Notes: generated from the letters alone by a model not told the origin. A stretch of DNA of 64,000 nucleotides from JBBEAM01 sp040882845 (GCA_040882845.1 JBBEAM010000016.1:62001-126000), one strand, 5' to 3'. Positions 1 through 8,730 are shown, numbered from the stretch's first letter. A program made the numbers and translations.

Positions 1-455
1 CGCCAGACGATCTCCGGCGTCAGGTGGCTGACGACGAAGGTCGCAACCCCCGGCGTCGCTTCGCGCGGCAGGTGCACCAGCTGGAATCGCGGCAGCTCCT
101 CGCCGGCGTCGCTTTCCAGGATGCGTTTCAGGTCCTTGGGATCCTCGGCCGCAATGCCCTGCGCCCGCAGCGCCTCGACCGTCGCCGCCGCGTCGTCGCA
201 GGAAAAGGCGGCGCCGAGCAAGCCTTCGCCCTTTTCCAGGAAGCGGTCCAGGTTGTTGGTGAACTGGCTGGCGTCGAGGATGCCCAGCAGCTCGATGTAG
301 TCGCTGGCGAACATGATGCAGTAGTTGGCCGTGCCCCAGCCGATGTGCCGGCCGCGCGGCGAGAGGGTGAAGCCCAGGCGGCGCCAGGCCGCGCGGGCCT
401 GCTCCAGGTCTTCGACGCCGATCAGCGCGTGGTCGATGCCGGTGATGCCAGTCAT
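1..455 (-). CDS. VOC/glyoxalase-like protein, cut by left window edge
   Basis: About 151 N-terminal residues are visible, starting MTGITGIDHALIGVEDLEQA and still open at base 1. The early IDH motif, the paired beta-alpha-beta pattern and the WGTANYCIMF segment fit the vicinal oxygen chelate superfamily, closest to the Glyoxalase_3-like group; the His near residue 9 would be a metal ligand. The ATG is preceded by AGGAG at 462-466, about six bases away, which fixes the start. It lies on the same strand as petABC but beyond a hairpin terminator, so it is probably separately expressed. Substrate is unknown; many VOC members are dioxygenases or isomerases, so the family call is firmer than any function. 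Confidence 0.75.
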   Translation of the reverse strand, partial: MTGITGIDHALIGVEDLEQARAAWRRLGFTLSPRGRHIGWGTANYCIMFASDYIELLGILDASQFTNNLDRFLEKGEGLLGAAFSCDDAAATVEALRAQGIAAEDPKDLKRILESDAGEELPRFQLVHLPREATPGVATFVVSHLTPEIVW

Positions 456-480
456 GAGACGCTCCTAAGCCCTAAAATGA

Positions 481-508
481 AGAAGGCTGCCCCGAGGAGC
501 AGCCTTCT
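481..508 (-). terminator. Rho-independent terminator of petABC
   Basis: Perfect 10-bp stem (AGAAGGCTGC / GCAGCCTTCT) with an 8-nt loop, followed on the minus strand by a modest T-rich stretch (TCATTTTA). It lies 73 nt beyond the petC stop and just upstream of the VOC gene start, so it should separate the two units. Confidence 0.75.
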
Positions 509-580
509 GTAATGCAACCGCCGCCTCTGATGAGGAGGACGTCGCCGGATCGCGAAAGTTCTCCGCGAAACCACTGAGCC

Positions 581-1342
581 TCAGTGCAGGTCCGCCCAGA
601 CCTTGCGCTTCACCGCATAGAGCAGGCCGGTGAAGACCAGCAGGAAGAGGATCACCTTGACGCCCATGGTCTTGCGTTCCTCGAGCTGCGGCTCGGCGGT
701 CCAGGTCAGGAAGGCGGCCACGTCGGTGGCCATCTGGTCGACCGTCGCCTCGGTGCCGTCGGCGTAGCTGACGCCGCCCTCGATGAGCGGAGGCGCCATG
801 GAGATGGCATTGCCCGGGAAGTACTCGTTGTAGTACTGCCCCGGCAGCAATTCGACATCGGCGGGTGCGTCCTTGTAACCGATCAGAAGGGCGTGGATGT
901 AATCGGCGCCGCCCGCACGCGCCTCCGCCATCAAGGAGAGGTTCGGCGGATAGGCGCCGCCATTGGCGTAGCGCGCCGCCTGCTCGTTGGCGAAGGGTGC
1001 CGGAAAGCGGTCGGCGGCCGCGCCCGGCCGCTGGAACATCTCGCCGGTCTCGTCGGGACCGTCGGTGACCGTGAAGTCGGCGGCGAAGGCATCGATCTGC
1101 TCCTCGGTGTAGCCGAGGCCGGAAAGATCGCGAAAGGCCAGATACTCCATGGCGTGACAAGCGGCACAGACCTCCTTGTAGACCTGGAATCCGCGCTGCA
1201 GCTGCGCCCGGTCGAAGGTGCCGAAGATGCCGTCGAAGGACCAGTTGAGTTCCGGCGGCGGCGGCGCATCCTCCGCCGCCTGGGCGGAGCTGTACGTTCC
1301 CAAGCCGAGCAGGACGGCCGCGATGACTGCGAGCTTCTTCAT
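581..1342 (-). CDS. petC: Cytochrome c1 of the bc1 complex
   Basis: Membrane-anchored c-type cytochrome of ubiquinol:cytochrome c reductase, passing electrons from the Rieske centre to soluble cytochrome c. The 253-residue protein has a Sec signal peptide ending near ASA-like SSAQAA (residue 23), the heme-binding motif C59-A-A-C62-H63, a conserved YLAFRDLSGLGYT region, a methionine-containing SMAPPLIEGG segment compatible with the distal heme ligand, and one C-terminal transmembrane helix (about 228-245) followed by a basic tail. Length and order are typical. Start and petB stop share one base (TAATG), so translation is coupled. Last gene of the petABC operon, followed by a hairpin terminator. 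Confidence 0.96.
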   Translation of the reverse strand: MKKLAVIAAVLLGLGTYSSAQAAEDAPPPPELNWSFDGIFGTFDRAQLQRGFQVYKEVCAACHAMEYLAFRDLSGLGYTEEQIDAFAADFTVTDGPDETGEMFQRPGAAADRFPAPFANEQAARYANGGAYPPNLSLMAEARAGGADYIHALLIGYKDAPADVELLPGQYYNEYFPGNAISMAPPLIEGGVSYADGTEATVDQMATDVAAFLTWTAEPQLEERKTMGVKVILFLLVFTGLLYAVKRKVWADLH

Positions 1343-2649
1343 TATGCCTTCTCCATCGGCTTCGCGGTCGCCCCGGCCGCGGTTCCTCCGCCCTTGGGTT
1401 TCTTGAGAACCGCTTCACTGATGGAATTGGGCAGCGGCTTGGGCCGCTCCAGCTTGCCGAGCACCGGCAGCAGGACCAGGAAGTGGAAGAAATACCAGAA
1501 GGTGCAGATCTGTCCGATGGTGACCCAGGGCTGCTCCGGCGGCTGCGAGCCGACATAGCCGAGCGTGATGCTGACCGCCACCAGGATCCAGAAGAACTGC
1601 TTGTGCAGCGGCCGGAAGCGCGAGGAGCGCACCGGCGAGGAATCCAGCCAGGGCAGGAAGAACAGCAGCAGGATCGAGGCGAACATCACGATCACGCCGC
1701 CCAGCTTGGCTTCGATGATGATGATCCCGGTGAAGGGGATTGAGATGTCGAAGGTGATGGCGCGCAGCATCGCGTAGAAAGGCAGGAAGTACCACTCCGG
1801 CACGATATGCGGCGGCGTCACCAGCGGGTCCGCCGGAATGTAGTTGTCCGGGTGCCCCATGTAGTTCGGCGCGAAGAACACGAAGGCGGCGAAGATGGTC
1901 AGGAAGACCATCAGGCCGAACATGTCCTTCACGGTGTAGTAGGGGTGGAAGGGGATCTTGTCCTGCGGCCCCTTGGCGTCGATCCCAAGCGGGTTGTTCG
2001 AGCCGAAGCGGTGCAGCGCCCAGAGGTGCAGCACCACCACGCCGACGATCACGAAGGGCAGCAGGTAATGCAGCGCGTAAAAGCGGTTGAGCGTTGGATT
2101 GTCGACCGAGAAACCGCCCCACAGCCAGCTCACCAGCGCGTCGCCGACCAGTGGGATCGCCGAGAAGAGGTTGGTGATCACCGTCGCGCCCCAGAAGGAC
2201 ATCTGGCCCCAGGGCAGCACGTAGCCCATGAAGGCGGTGGCCATCATCAGCAGCAGGATGATCACGCCGAGGCCCCAGAGCACCTCGCGCGGCGCCTTGT
2301 AGGAGCCGTAGTAGAGCCCGCGGAACATGTGCAGATAGACCACGATGAAGAAGAACGAGGCCCCGTTCATGTGGATGTAGCGGATCAGCCAGCCGAAGTT
2401 GACGTCGCGCATGATGCGCTCGACCGAGCCGAAGGCGTGGTCGACGTGCGCGGTGTACTGCATCGCCAGCGTGATGCCGGTGACGATCATGATCACCAGG
2501 ATGATGCCGGCCAGGGAACCGAAGTTCCACATGTAGCTGAGGTTGCGCGGGGTGGGGTACTCATGCAGCTCGTGATGCATGAAGGTGAAGATCGGCAGGC
2601 GATGGTCCAGCCACTTCACGGCACGATTATTGGTATTGAAGCCGCTCAT
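1342..2649 (-). CDS. petB: Cytochrome b of the bc1 complex
   Basis: Integral membrane diheme subunit of complex III, holding the Qo and Qi quinone sites. The 435-residue sequence shows the first heme-ligand helix (HMNGASFFFIVVYLHMF, two His 14 apart), the second ligand helix (ALHYLLPF...VVLHLWALHRFGSNNP) and the diagnostic Qo PEWY motif in VPEWYFLPFYAMLRAI. Bacterial cytochrome b is usually 400-440 residues, so it is complete; it has the fused b6-plus-subunit-IV arrangement of proteobacteria. A low-complexity Lys/Ala/Gly tail (GGGTAAGATAKP) ends the protein. It follows petA after 26 nt and overlaps petC by one base. Confidence 0.97.
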   Translation of the reverse strand: MSGFNTNNRAVKWLDHRLPIFTFMHHELHEYPTPRNLSYMWNFGSLAGIILVIMIVTGITLAMQYTAHVDHAFGSVERIMRDVNFGWLIRYIHMNGASFFFIVVYLHMFRGLYYGSYKAPREVLWGLGVIILLLMMATAFMGYVLPWGQMSFWGATVITNLFSAIPLVGDALVSWLWGGFSVDNPTLNRFYALHYLLPFVIVGVVVLHLWALHRFGSNNPLGIDAKGPQDKIPFHPYYTVKDMFGLMVFLTIFAAFVFFAPNYMGHPDNYIPADPLVTPPHIVPEWYFLPFYAMLRAITFDISIPFTGIIIIEAKLGGVIVMFASILLLFFLPWLDSSPVRSSRFRPLHKQFFWILVAVSITLGYVGSQPPEQPWVTIGQICTFWYFFHFLVLLPVLGKLERPKPLPNSISEAVLKKPKGGGTAAGATAKPMEKA

Positions 2650-2675
2650 TGCGCTCTTCCCTTTCGCTTCCGGAC

Positions 2676-3224
2676 CTAGCCGATCTCGACCGTGGAGTCT
2701 TCGGTGAAGGCGTATTCCGGCACCACCAGATTCGTCGGCGCCGGGCCCTTGCGGATACGCCCAGAGGTATCGTAGTGCGAACCGTGGCAGGGGCAGAACC
2801 AGCCGCCGAACTCACCCTTCGGCTGGCCTTCCTTGTTGCCCAGAGGGATGCAGCCGAGATGGGTGCAGACGCCGACCATGATCAGGTACTGCGGCTCGAT
2901 CACCCGCTCTTCGTCGCTCTGTGGATCGCGCAGATCGTCGACGTCGACGCCGCGCGCCTCCTCGATTTCGGCTTCGGTGCGGTGGCGGATGAAGACCGGC
3001 TTGCCGCGCCACATCACCGAGATCGCCTGCCCGACCTCGATCGGGGAGAGATCGACCTCGATGCTGGCCAGGGCCAGAACGTCGGCCGCGGGATTGAGCG
3101 AATCGATCAGCGGCCAGGCAACCGCGCCGGCGCCGACCAGTCCCATCGCCCCCGCTGCCAGATAGAGGAAATCGCGCCGCGATTCCTCCTCGACATCATG
3201 ATGGGCGCTTGCGCTATCAGCCAT
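2676..3224 (-). CDS. petA: Ubiquinol-cytochrome c reductase Rieske iron-sulfur subunit
   Basis: The 182-residue protein carries a twin-arginine-type N-terminus (SRRDFLYLAAGAMG, RR at 16-17) doubling as membrane anchor, then the Rieske domain with C120-T-H122-L-G-C125 and C144-P-C146-H147-G-S: two Cys and two His bind the 2Fe-2S cluster and the remaining Cys pair forms the stabilising disulphide. First gene of petABC; its promoter must lie in the 224-bp gap shared with the divergent trmL. Family function is electron transfer from ubiquinol at Qo to cytochrome c1. Confidence 0.97.
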   Translation of the reverse strand: MADSASAHHDVEEESRRDFLYLAAGAMGLVGAGAVAWPLIDSLNPAADVLALASIEVDLSPIEVGQAISVMWRGKPVFIRHRTEAEIEEARGVDVDDLRDPQSDEERVIEPQYLIMVGVCTHLGCIPLGNKEGQPKGEFGGWFCPCHGSHYDTSGRIRKGPAPTNLVVPEYAFTEDSTVEIG

Positions 3225-3361
3225 AACCTATTGATCCCTCGTCATTGTTGGCGACCAGGCGGTCGAGCCTTTTTTCGCACAACAGGATAAACGGCTGCCT
3301 CCCGGCTTTCGCGAGCCAGCCGCGGGGAGAAGGCGGCAGAACGCCGCGGGGCTCCCCCTCA

Positions 3362-3383
3362 CCCCACTTGTACGACAAGGGGG
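3362..3383. repeat. Inverted repeat in petA-trmL gap
   Basis: CCCC-A-CTTGT, 3-nt loop ACG, ACAAG-GGGG: nine paired bases per arm with one bulged A. It sits in the divergent gap between petA and trmL, 66 nt before the trmL start. It could be an operator, a transcript-end hairpin or a dispersed intergenic repeat; nothing here decides which. Confidence 0.4.
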
Positions 3384-3448
3384 ATATAGAGGAAATTGCC
3401 GGGGAACGCAAAGCCCAGAATGGCCATAAGGCCTGGAAAACCGCCATC

Positions 3449-3907
3449 ATGCGCCTCGCCCTCTACCAACCGGACATTCCGCAGAACTGCGGCGCGATTC
3501 TGCGTCTCGGGGCCTGCCTTGGCGTTGCGGTGGACATCATCGAGCCCTGCGGCTTCCTGCTCGACGACAAGCGGCTGCGCCGCGCCGGCCTGGATTACCT
3601 CAAGGACAGCGACTATCGCCGCCATGACTCCTGGGAAACTTTTCGCGCCGTCCTGCCCGGCCGCCTGCTGCTGCTGACGACCCGCGGCGACCGCCCCTAC
3701 ACCGACTTCGCCTTCGCGCCCGGCGACACCCTGCTGCTCGGCCGAGAGAGCGCCGGCGCGCCGCAGGAGGTGCACGACGCCAGCGATGCCCGTCTGGCGA
3801 TCCCGCTGATACCGGGCTTGCGCTCGATCAATGTCGCCACGGCGGCGGCGATGGTATTGGGCGAGGCCTTGCGGCAAACTCGGCTCTTTCCGAAGGGGAC
3901 TTCATGA
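3449..3907 (+). CDS. trmL: tRNA (cytidine/uridine-2'-O-)-methyltransferase TrmL
   Basis: SPOUT-family methyltransferase that modifies the ribose of the wobble base of tRNA-Leu isoacceptors using SAM. The 152-residue product begins MRLALYQPDIPQNCGAILRL, the hallmark TrmL N-terminus, and has the C-terminal trefoil-knot signatures LLGRESAGAP and IPLIPGLRSINVATAAAMVLGEAL. The start is placed at the ATG at 3449 because homologues begin at MRL.LYQP and the open frame upstream has no conserved content. TrmL is about 150-160 residues in most bacteria. The stop overlaps the hemF start (ATGA), so the two are coupled. Confidence 0.92.
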   Translation: MRLALYQPDIPQNCGAILRLGACLGVAVDIIEPCGFLLDDKRLRRAGLDYLKDSDYRRHDSWETFRAVLPGRLLLLTTRGDRPYTDFAFAPGDTLLLGRESAGAPQEVHDASDARLAIPLIPGLRSINVATAAAMVLGEALRQTRLFPKGTS

Positions 3908-4755
3908 CCGACGACAGCGACGCGCGCAAGGCGCGGGCCCAGGCCTGGTTCGAGAGCCTGCGCGACGAGATCTGCGCCGCCTTCGAGACCCTGGAGGACG
4001 AGTTGGCGGGAAGCTTCGCCGAGCGCCCGGCCGGCCGTTTCCAGCGCAAGCCCTGGGACCGCCCGGAAGGCGGTGGCGGCGTGATCTCGCTGATGCACGG
4101 CCGGGTGTTCGAGAAGGTCGGGGTCAACGTCTCGACAGTCTGGGGCCGCTTTTCCGAGGACTTCGCAGGGCAGATCCCCGGCACCGAAAAGGACCCGCGC
4201 TTCTGGGCCAGCGGCATCTCGCTGGTCGCCCATATGCAGAGCCCCCTGGTCCCCGCGGTGCATATGAACACCCGGCACATCGTCACGGCGAAGTCCTGGT
4301 TCGGCGGCGGCGGGGACCTCAACCCGATGTTCCCCGACGACCGGGATACCGCCGATTTTCACGGCGCCTTCAAGGCCGCCTGCGACGCCCACGACCCCGA
4401 CTACTTCCCCAAGTTCAAGGCCTGGTGCGACGACTACTTCATGATCAAGCACCGGGGGAAGCCGCGCGGCGTCGGCGGCATCTTCTACGACTACGTGGAC
4501 AGCGGCGACTGGGAGGCCGACTTCCGCTTTACCCAGGACGTCGGCCGCGCCTTCCTCGACATCTACCCGCGGATCGTGCACCGCCACCTGGACAAGCCCT
4601 GGAGCGAGGAGCAGCGCCGGGAGCAACTGGTCAAGCGCGGCCACTACGCCGAGTTCAACCTGCTCTACGACCGGGGCACCCAGTTCGGCCTGAAGACCGG
4701 CGGCAATATCGAGGCGATCCTGATGTCCCTGCCGCCGCTGGCCGCCTGGCCTTAA
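3904..4755 (+). CDS. hemF: Oxygen-dependent coproporphyrinogen III oxidase
   Basis: Converts coproporphyrinogen III to protoporphyrinogen IX by two O2-dependent oxidative decarboxylations in heme synthesis. Conserved blocks are visible: ISLVAHMQSPLVPAVHMNTR, the glycine-rich WFGGGGDLNP, WCDDYFMIKHRGKPRGVGG and YAEFNLLYDRGTQFGLKTGG near the C-terminus. Length 283 is close to the usual 280-305. Translationally coupled to trmL by a 4-base overlap, and next to petABC, which needs heme. It is convergent with the CCA transferase gene, with stop codons overlapping by 4 nt. Confidence 0.96.
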   Translation: MTDDSDARKARAQAWFESLRDEICAAFETLEDELAGSFAERPAGRFQRKPWDRPEGGGGVISLMHGRVFEKVGVNVSTVWGRFSEDFAGQIPGTEKDPRFWASGISLVAHMQSPLVPAVHMNTRHIVTAKSWFGGGGDLNPMFPDDRDTADFHGAFKAACDAHDPDYFPKFKAWCDDYFMIKHRGKPRGVGGIFYDYVDSGDWEADFRFTQDVGRAFLDIYPRIVHRHLDKPWSEEQRREQLVKRGHYAEFNLLYDRGTQFGLKTGGNIEAILMSLPPLAAWP

Positions 4756-5987
4756 GAGGCCTCCGCCAGCTCCTTGAGCTTGGCGCGGCAGGCTTCGGCG
4801 TCGGGCGCGAAGCCCTCTTCGACCCACCAGTCTTCGACGGCGGCGAGCAGGCGCCCGATCTCGGGTCCGGACTCCACGCCTTGCTCGAGGAGGTCCTGGC
4901 CATCGAGGGGGAAGACCGGCGGCTGCCAGGTCCGCGCCGACTCCAGCCAGGGCGCCAGGCGCTCTGGCGGGTGCCCAGCCGCGACCGCGTCCGCCGCCGC
5001 CACCGCCACCGCATCGCCGACCGGCGGCGCCAGGCGGTAGAGCCGCTGCGCCCGGCCCGTTTCGTCCAAGTCGGGCTCCAGCACCGGCAGCGGCGCGGCC
5101 ATGGCGCGCAGGCGGCGGCGCTCGGCGTTGGACAGCCGCAGCCGCGAGGCCAACGGCGCGACGCTATCCTGATCGGTCTCGACCAGGGCGCCGAGCCGCC
5201 GCAGGCTATCGGCCTCGCCGCTGTCCTCCAGCTCGAGCAGCGCTGCCAGCCGTGCGGCGCGCTGCGCCTCCGGCAGGATCCGCACCAGCACGCCGGCTTC
5301 GCGCATCAGTTCCAGGCTTTCCAGGCAGCGCGCGCCGCTGAGCAGTTTCAGCAGCTCGACCCGGATGCGCTCGGCGGAGATCCGCGCCAGCCCTTCGGCC
5401 AGCTCGCTGCAGGCCTCCAAGGCTTCCCGGTCTGCCGGCGGCTTGCCGAAGTGCGCGTAGAAGCGGAAGTAGCGCAGGATGCGCAGGTAGTCCTCGGCAA
5501 TCCGCGCCGCTGCGTCGCCGACGAAACGCACCCGTCCCGCCGCGAGATCCGCCGCGCCGCAGAAAAAGTCGTGCAACTCGCCCTCCGGGGTCAGGGAGAG
5601 CGCGTTGAAAGTGAAATCGCGCCGCGCCGCGTCGGCCCGCCAGTCCTCGGTGAAGGCCACCGTGGCATGGCGTCCGTCGGTTTCGACGTCCTCGCGCAGG
5701 GTGGTGACCTCGAAGGGCCGGTGGTTGCAGACCGCAGTCACCGTGCCGTGCTGCAGGCCGGTCGCCACGACCTTGATGCCGGCGGTCTCCAGAAGGGCGC
5801 GTACCCTCTCCGGCGGGTCCGGAGTCGCGATATCGATGTCGGCGATGCGGCGTCCGGCCAGGGCGTCGCGCACGCAGCCGCCGACGAACCGCGGAGCGCG
5901 GCCCCCGGCGGCGAGGGCGGCGATCACCGCCTCGGTCTCCGGCCAATGCATCCAACCCTGGGTGGCGAGGGTCGCTTTCTGGGTCAT
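4752..5987 (-). CDS. cca: CCA tRNA nucleotidyltransferase / poly(A) polymerase family
   Basis: Adds or repairs the 3' CCA of tRNAs. Class II nucleotidyltransferase signatures are clear: FVGGCVRDALAGRRIADIDIATP (GG motif and the D-x-D metal site), the VTTLRED segment, RRDFTFNALSL and YLRILRYFRFYAHFG. The start is taken at the ATG for MTQKATLATQGW (base 5987), since 11 further upstream residues are Arg/Ala-rich and not family-like. This gives 411 residues, usual for alphaproteobacterial members. It follows the DUF6111 and NUDIX genes on the same strand. Whether it is a CCA enzyme or poly(A) polymerase cannot be told from motifs alone; no other cca-like gene is in the window. Confidence 0.92.
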   Translation of the reverse strand: MTQKATLATQGWMHWPETEAVIAALAAGGRAPRFVGGCVRDALAGRRIADIDIATPDPPERVRALLETAGIKVVATGLQHGTVTAVCNHRPFEVTTLREDVETDGRHATVAFTEDWRADAARRDFTFNALSLTPEGELHDFFCGAADLAAGRVRFVGDAAARIAEDYLRILRYFRFYAHFGKPPADREALEACSELAEGLARISAERIRVELLKLLSGARCLESLELMREAGVLVRILPEAQRAARLAALLELEDSGEADSLRRLGALVETDQDSVAPLASRLRLSNAERRRLRAMAAPLPVLEPDLDETGRAQRLYRLAPPVGDAVAVAAADAVAAGHPPERLAPWLESARTWQPPVFPLDGQDLLEQGVESGPEIGRLLAAVEDWWVEEGFAPDAEACRAKLKELAEAS

Positions 5988-6057
5988 GGCGCGGCCAGCA
6001 TAGCGGCGCGCGGCGGGCAAGGGGAGTGCGCGCGGGAAGGCGGGCCGCCCAGCGCGG

Positions 6058-6375
6058 CTATTCCGCCGCGTCGTCAGGACGCGTCTCCGGACGGAGGATG
6101 CCGCCGTCGGCCGGCTGGCGTTCCGGATGGCCGGTCACCCGCGGCGGCGTCTTCTCCTCCCAGCGGGTCTCGACAGTGAAGCGGTAGGTCACCAGCGCGG
6201 CGGCGGCGAGCAGCACGCCGGCGAGCAGGATCGCGCCCCAGGGCGCGGTCCCCCAGCCGGAAGAGTCCTGCTTCCCGGCTTTGCGGGCATCGCGCCGGCG
6301 CAGCTGCAGATAGATCCAGAAGATCAGGAAGGGCAGCAGGAACGGCAGGACGACGGTCAGGAGTTTTTGCAGCAT
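6058..6375 (-). CDS. Small two-helix membrane protein (DUF6111-like)
   Basis: 105 residues. An N-terminal hydrophobic helix (LLTVVLPFLLPFLIFWIYL, 5-23) with a PFLLPFLIFWIY core is followed by a basic RRRDARKAG loop, a second helix (about 46-66) and a hydrophilic Pro/Glu-rich tail. This layout and its place between NUDIX and CCA transferase genes match the DUF6111 family of alphaproteobacteria, as I recall it; the function of that family is unknown. The ATG shares one base with the NUDIX stop (TGATG), so expression is coupled. Confidence 0.75.
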   Translation of the reverse strand: MLQKLLTVVLPFLLPFLIFWIYLQLRRRDARKAGKQDSSGWGTAPWGAILLAGVLLAAAALVTYRFTVETRWEEKTPPRVTGHPERQPADGGILRPETRPDDAAE

Positions 6376-7010
6376 CAGTCGCGCAGCACCTCGGCCAGAT
6401 TGTTGAGCATCCCGGCAGTCGCGCCCCAGATGTAATGCTCCCGATAGGGATAGACATAGAAATATCGCTCCCGCCCCTCGAACAGACGGCTATGGGTCTC
6501 GCGCGACTGCGGATTCAGGAAGAAGTCCAGCGGCACCTCGAAGACCTCAGCCACCTCGAAGCGATCGGGCCGCGCCTCGAAGGGCGGCGAGAAGCCGACC
6601 ACCGGGGTGATCTCGAAGCCGGTGCGCGTCAGGTAGAGATCCAGCTCGCCGGCCAGTTCGACGCTCGCCAGCGGCAGGCCGACCTCCTCCTCGGCTTCGC
6701 GCAGCGCCGCCGCCACCGGACCGTCGTCGCCGGGATCGACGCGCCCGCCGGGAAAGGAGATCTGGCCGGCGTGGTCGTGGAGATGTGCGGTACGCCGGGT
6801 CAGCAGCACGCTCAGCTCCTCGCCGTGCTCGATCAGCGGCACCAGCACGCCGGCCCGCCGCAACTTGCGGCCGGGCCGAAAGTACTCCGGATTGAGCTCG
6901 TGGTCGCCGCGCGGCTGGCCTTCCCGGACCGAAGCGGCGCCGACGCTGGCCGAACTGCGGCGGCCGCGCGGCGCGGCCTGGATGCGGCGCAGGATCTCGG
7001 CGCGCTTCAT
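6375..7010 (-). CDS. NUDIX hydrolase, CoA pyrophosphatase type
   Basis: 211 residues. A NUDIX fold with LLTRRTAHLHDHAGQISFPG directly before the Nudix box (GGRVDPGDDGPVAAALREAEEEVGL, residues about 98-122), where the REAEEE glutamates bind Mg2+. The pre-box H.GQ.SFPGG pattern is the NuCoA signature of NudL-type enzymes, which hydrolyse CoA to 4'-phosphopantetheine and 3',5'-ADP. The start MKRAEILRRI at 7010 overlaps the DUF1285 stop by four bases (ATGA). Substrate assignment is by motif only. Confidence 0.88.
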   Translation of the reverse strand: MKRAEILRRIQAAPRGRRSSASVGAASVREGQPRGDHELNPEYFRPGRKLRRAGVLVPLIEHGEELSVLLTRRTAHLHDHAGQISFPGGRVDPGDDGPVAAALREAEEEVGLPLASVELAGELDLYLTRTGFEITPVVGFSPPFEARPDRFEVAEVFEVPLDFFLNPQSRETHSRLFEGRERYFYVYPYREHYIWGATAGMLNNLAEVLRD

Positions 7011-7555
7011 CGCGGCGCCTCTCCGGCGGGCAGCGGTCCCAGGGCGAAGAAGGCGCCCCGGCTCCATACGCCGAGCTGCCCGTCGTGTTCGCCCTGCCCC
7101 GGCACGGCGCAGTCGACCAGCTGATAGAACACCGAGCGCAGCAGCAGGGCCTCCAGTCCGCCCCCCGGTCCTGCTTCGGCCAGGACATAGGGGCGCGGTT
7201 CGCCGCTCGCGGGATCGGTCTCGACCCGCAGCGGGCGCTCCGGGCCGGCCTCGATCCAGGCATCGAGGTTGCTGCGGAAATCCAGCCGCTGCGCTTCGCC
7301 CTCTCCCTCGACCCGCAGCTCCACGGCGACGAAGGGCGCATCCTCGACGGCGATCGGGCATTTTTCGACCGGCGTCTGCAGCCAGAAATCGCCGGCCTCG
7401 TCGCGCTTGAGCACCGTCGCGAAGAGCTTAACCAGCGGCTTGCGGCGGATCGGCCGCCCCTCGTGAAACCAGGTGCCGTCCCGGGCGATTCGCAGCTCGC
7501 CGCTGGGCACATCTTCGAGGGGATCGCCGGGCCGCGACTCGTCAGAAGGGGTCAT
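7007..7555 (-). CDS. DUF1285 family protein
   Basis: 182 residues with the DUF1285 pattern: GELRIARDGTWFHEGRPIRRKPLVKLFATVLKRDEAGDFWLQTPVEK, then APFVAVELRVEGEG and a basic-acidic C-terminal half. Cytoplasmic, with no signal or membrane segment. The family is widespread in proteobacteria and structurally characterised, but without a settled function. It is first in a tightly coupled series DUF1285-NUDIX-DUF6111-cca, divergent from the moxR operon across a 129-bp gap that should hold both promoters. Confidence 0.88.
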   Translation of the reverse strand: MTPSDESRPGDPLEDVPSGELRIARDGTWFHEGRPIRRKPLVKLFATVLKRDEAGDFWLQTPVEKCPIAVEDAPFVAVELRVEGEGEAQRLDFRSNLDAWIEAGPERPLRVETDPASGEPRPYVLAEAGPGGGLEALLLRSVFYQLVDCAVPGQGEHDGQLGVWSRGAFFALGPLPAGEAPR

Positions 7556-7684
7556 GCGCTCTATCTTTGCTCATCGGGCGGCAATTTCACGGGACGATTC
7601 CGAATAGCCTGTCGAAATGTCGCCGAAATCCTGCGACCATACTATGGTGCAGTATCCTGCCCTGGAGCAAAGGATCTAAGCCGC

Positions 7685-8698
7685 GTGACCAGCAGCAGCA
7701 AGACCTCAACCAGCACAGCGCCCGCCGATCTTTCCTATGAAATCGAAGCTCTTGGCGAAAAGCTCGCCAAGGTGCGCGGCGCCATCGGACAAGTCATCTA
7801 TGGACAGCAGGCGGTGGTCGATCAGACGCTGATCACCCTGCTGGCCGGCGGTCACGCCCTGCTGATCGGCGTGCCGGGGCTGGCCAAGACCCGCCTGGCG
7901 GAAACCCTGGGCACGGTGTTCGGCGTCGGCGAGAAGCGGGTGCAGTGCACCCCCGATCTGATGCCCGCCGATATTCTCGGCTCCGAAGTTCTGGAGGAGC
8001 AGGAGGACGGGCGCCGCGCCTTCCGCTTCATTCCCGGCCCGGTCTTCACCCAGCTGCTGATGGCCGACGAGATCAACCGCGCCAGCCCGCGCACCCAGTC
8101 GGCGCTGCTGCAGGCAATGCAGGAGCACCGGGTGACCGTTGCCGGACAGACCCATACCCTGCCGGAACCCTTTCACGTCCTGGCGACCCAGAACCCGCTG
8201 GAGCAGGAGGGCACCTACCCTCTGCCGGAAGCCCAGCTCGACCGCTTCTTCATGGAGATCAACGTCGGCTACCCGCCGCAGGACGCCGAGCGCGAGATGC
8301 TGCTGGCGACCACCGGCATCGAGGAATCGGCGGCCAAGCAGGCGATGTCGGCCGAGGAACTGCTGCGCGCCCAGCGTCTGGTGCGCCAGATTCCGGTCGG
8401 CGAGTCGGTGGTCGAGGCGATCCTCGGCGTGGTCCGCAACGGCCGCCCGGAAACCACCGAGATCCCGGAGATCAAGAACCAGGTTTCCTGGGGCCCGGGG
8501 CCGCGCGCCAGCCAGGCGCTGATGCTCGCGGTCCGCGCCCAGGCGGCGCTCGACGGGCGCTTCGCGCCCTCGGTCGACGACGTGGTGGCCCTGGCGCCGC
8601 CGGTGCTGCGCCACCGCATGGCGCTATCCTTCGCCGCGCGCGCCGACGGCGTGCAGATCGGCGAGGTGATCGCGCGGCTCTCTGCGCCCTATGCTTGA
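7685..8698 (+). CDS. MoxR family AAA+ ATPase
   Basis: Chaperone-like AAA+ ATPase of the MoxR/RavA group. Walker A GVPGLAKT at residues 62-69, Walker B region QLLMADEINRASPRTQSALLQAMQE, sensor region VLATQNPLEQEGTYPLPEAQLDRF, all textbook for MoxR. The start is inferred as GTG at 7685: AAAGGA lies at 7669-7674 and the frame upstream runs antisense to DUF1285. Gives 337 residues, the normal length. MoxR proteins act with DUF58 and VWA proteins in envelope or metal-centre maturation; here all those partners follow in order. Confidence 0.93.
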   Translation: MTSSSKTSTSTAPADLSYEIEALGEKLAKVRGAIGQVIYGQQAVVDQTLITLLAGGHALLIGVPGLAKTRLAETLGTVFGVGEKRVQCTPDLMPADILGSEVLEEQEDGRRAFRFIPGPVFTQLLMADEINRASPRTQSALLQAMQEHRVTVAGQTHTLPEPFHVLATQNPLEQEGTYPLPEAQLDRFFMEINVGYPPQDAEREMLLATTGIEESAAKQAMSAEELLRAQRLVRQIPVGESVVEAILGVVRNGRPETTEIPEIKNQVSWGPGPRASQALMLAVRAQAALDGRFAPSVDDVVALAPPVLRHRMALSFAARADGVQIGEVIARLSAPYA

Positions 8699-8730
8699 GC
8701 GCTCCCGCCGCCGCAACCGATGGAGAGGCG

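Noticed and set aside
3831..6179. A 782-residue plus-strand open frame across hemF and cca
   Set aside because: It is Arg/Gly/Pro-rich, covers two well-recognised genes in other frames and has no family motif; typical shadow of high-GC DNA.
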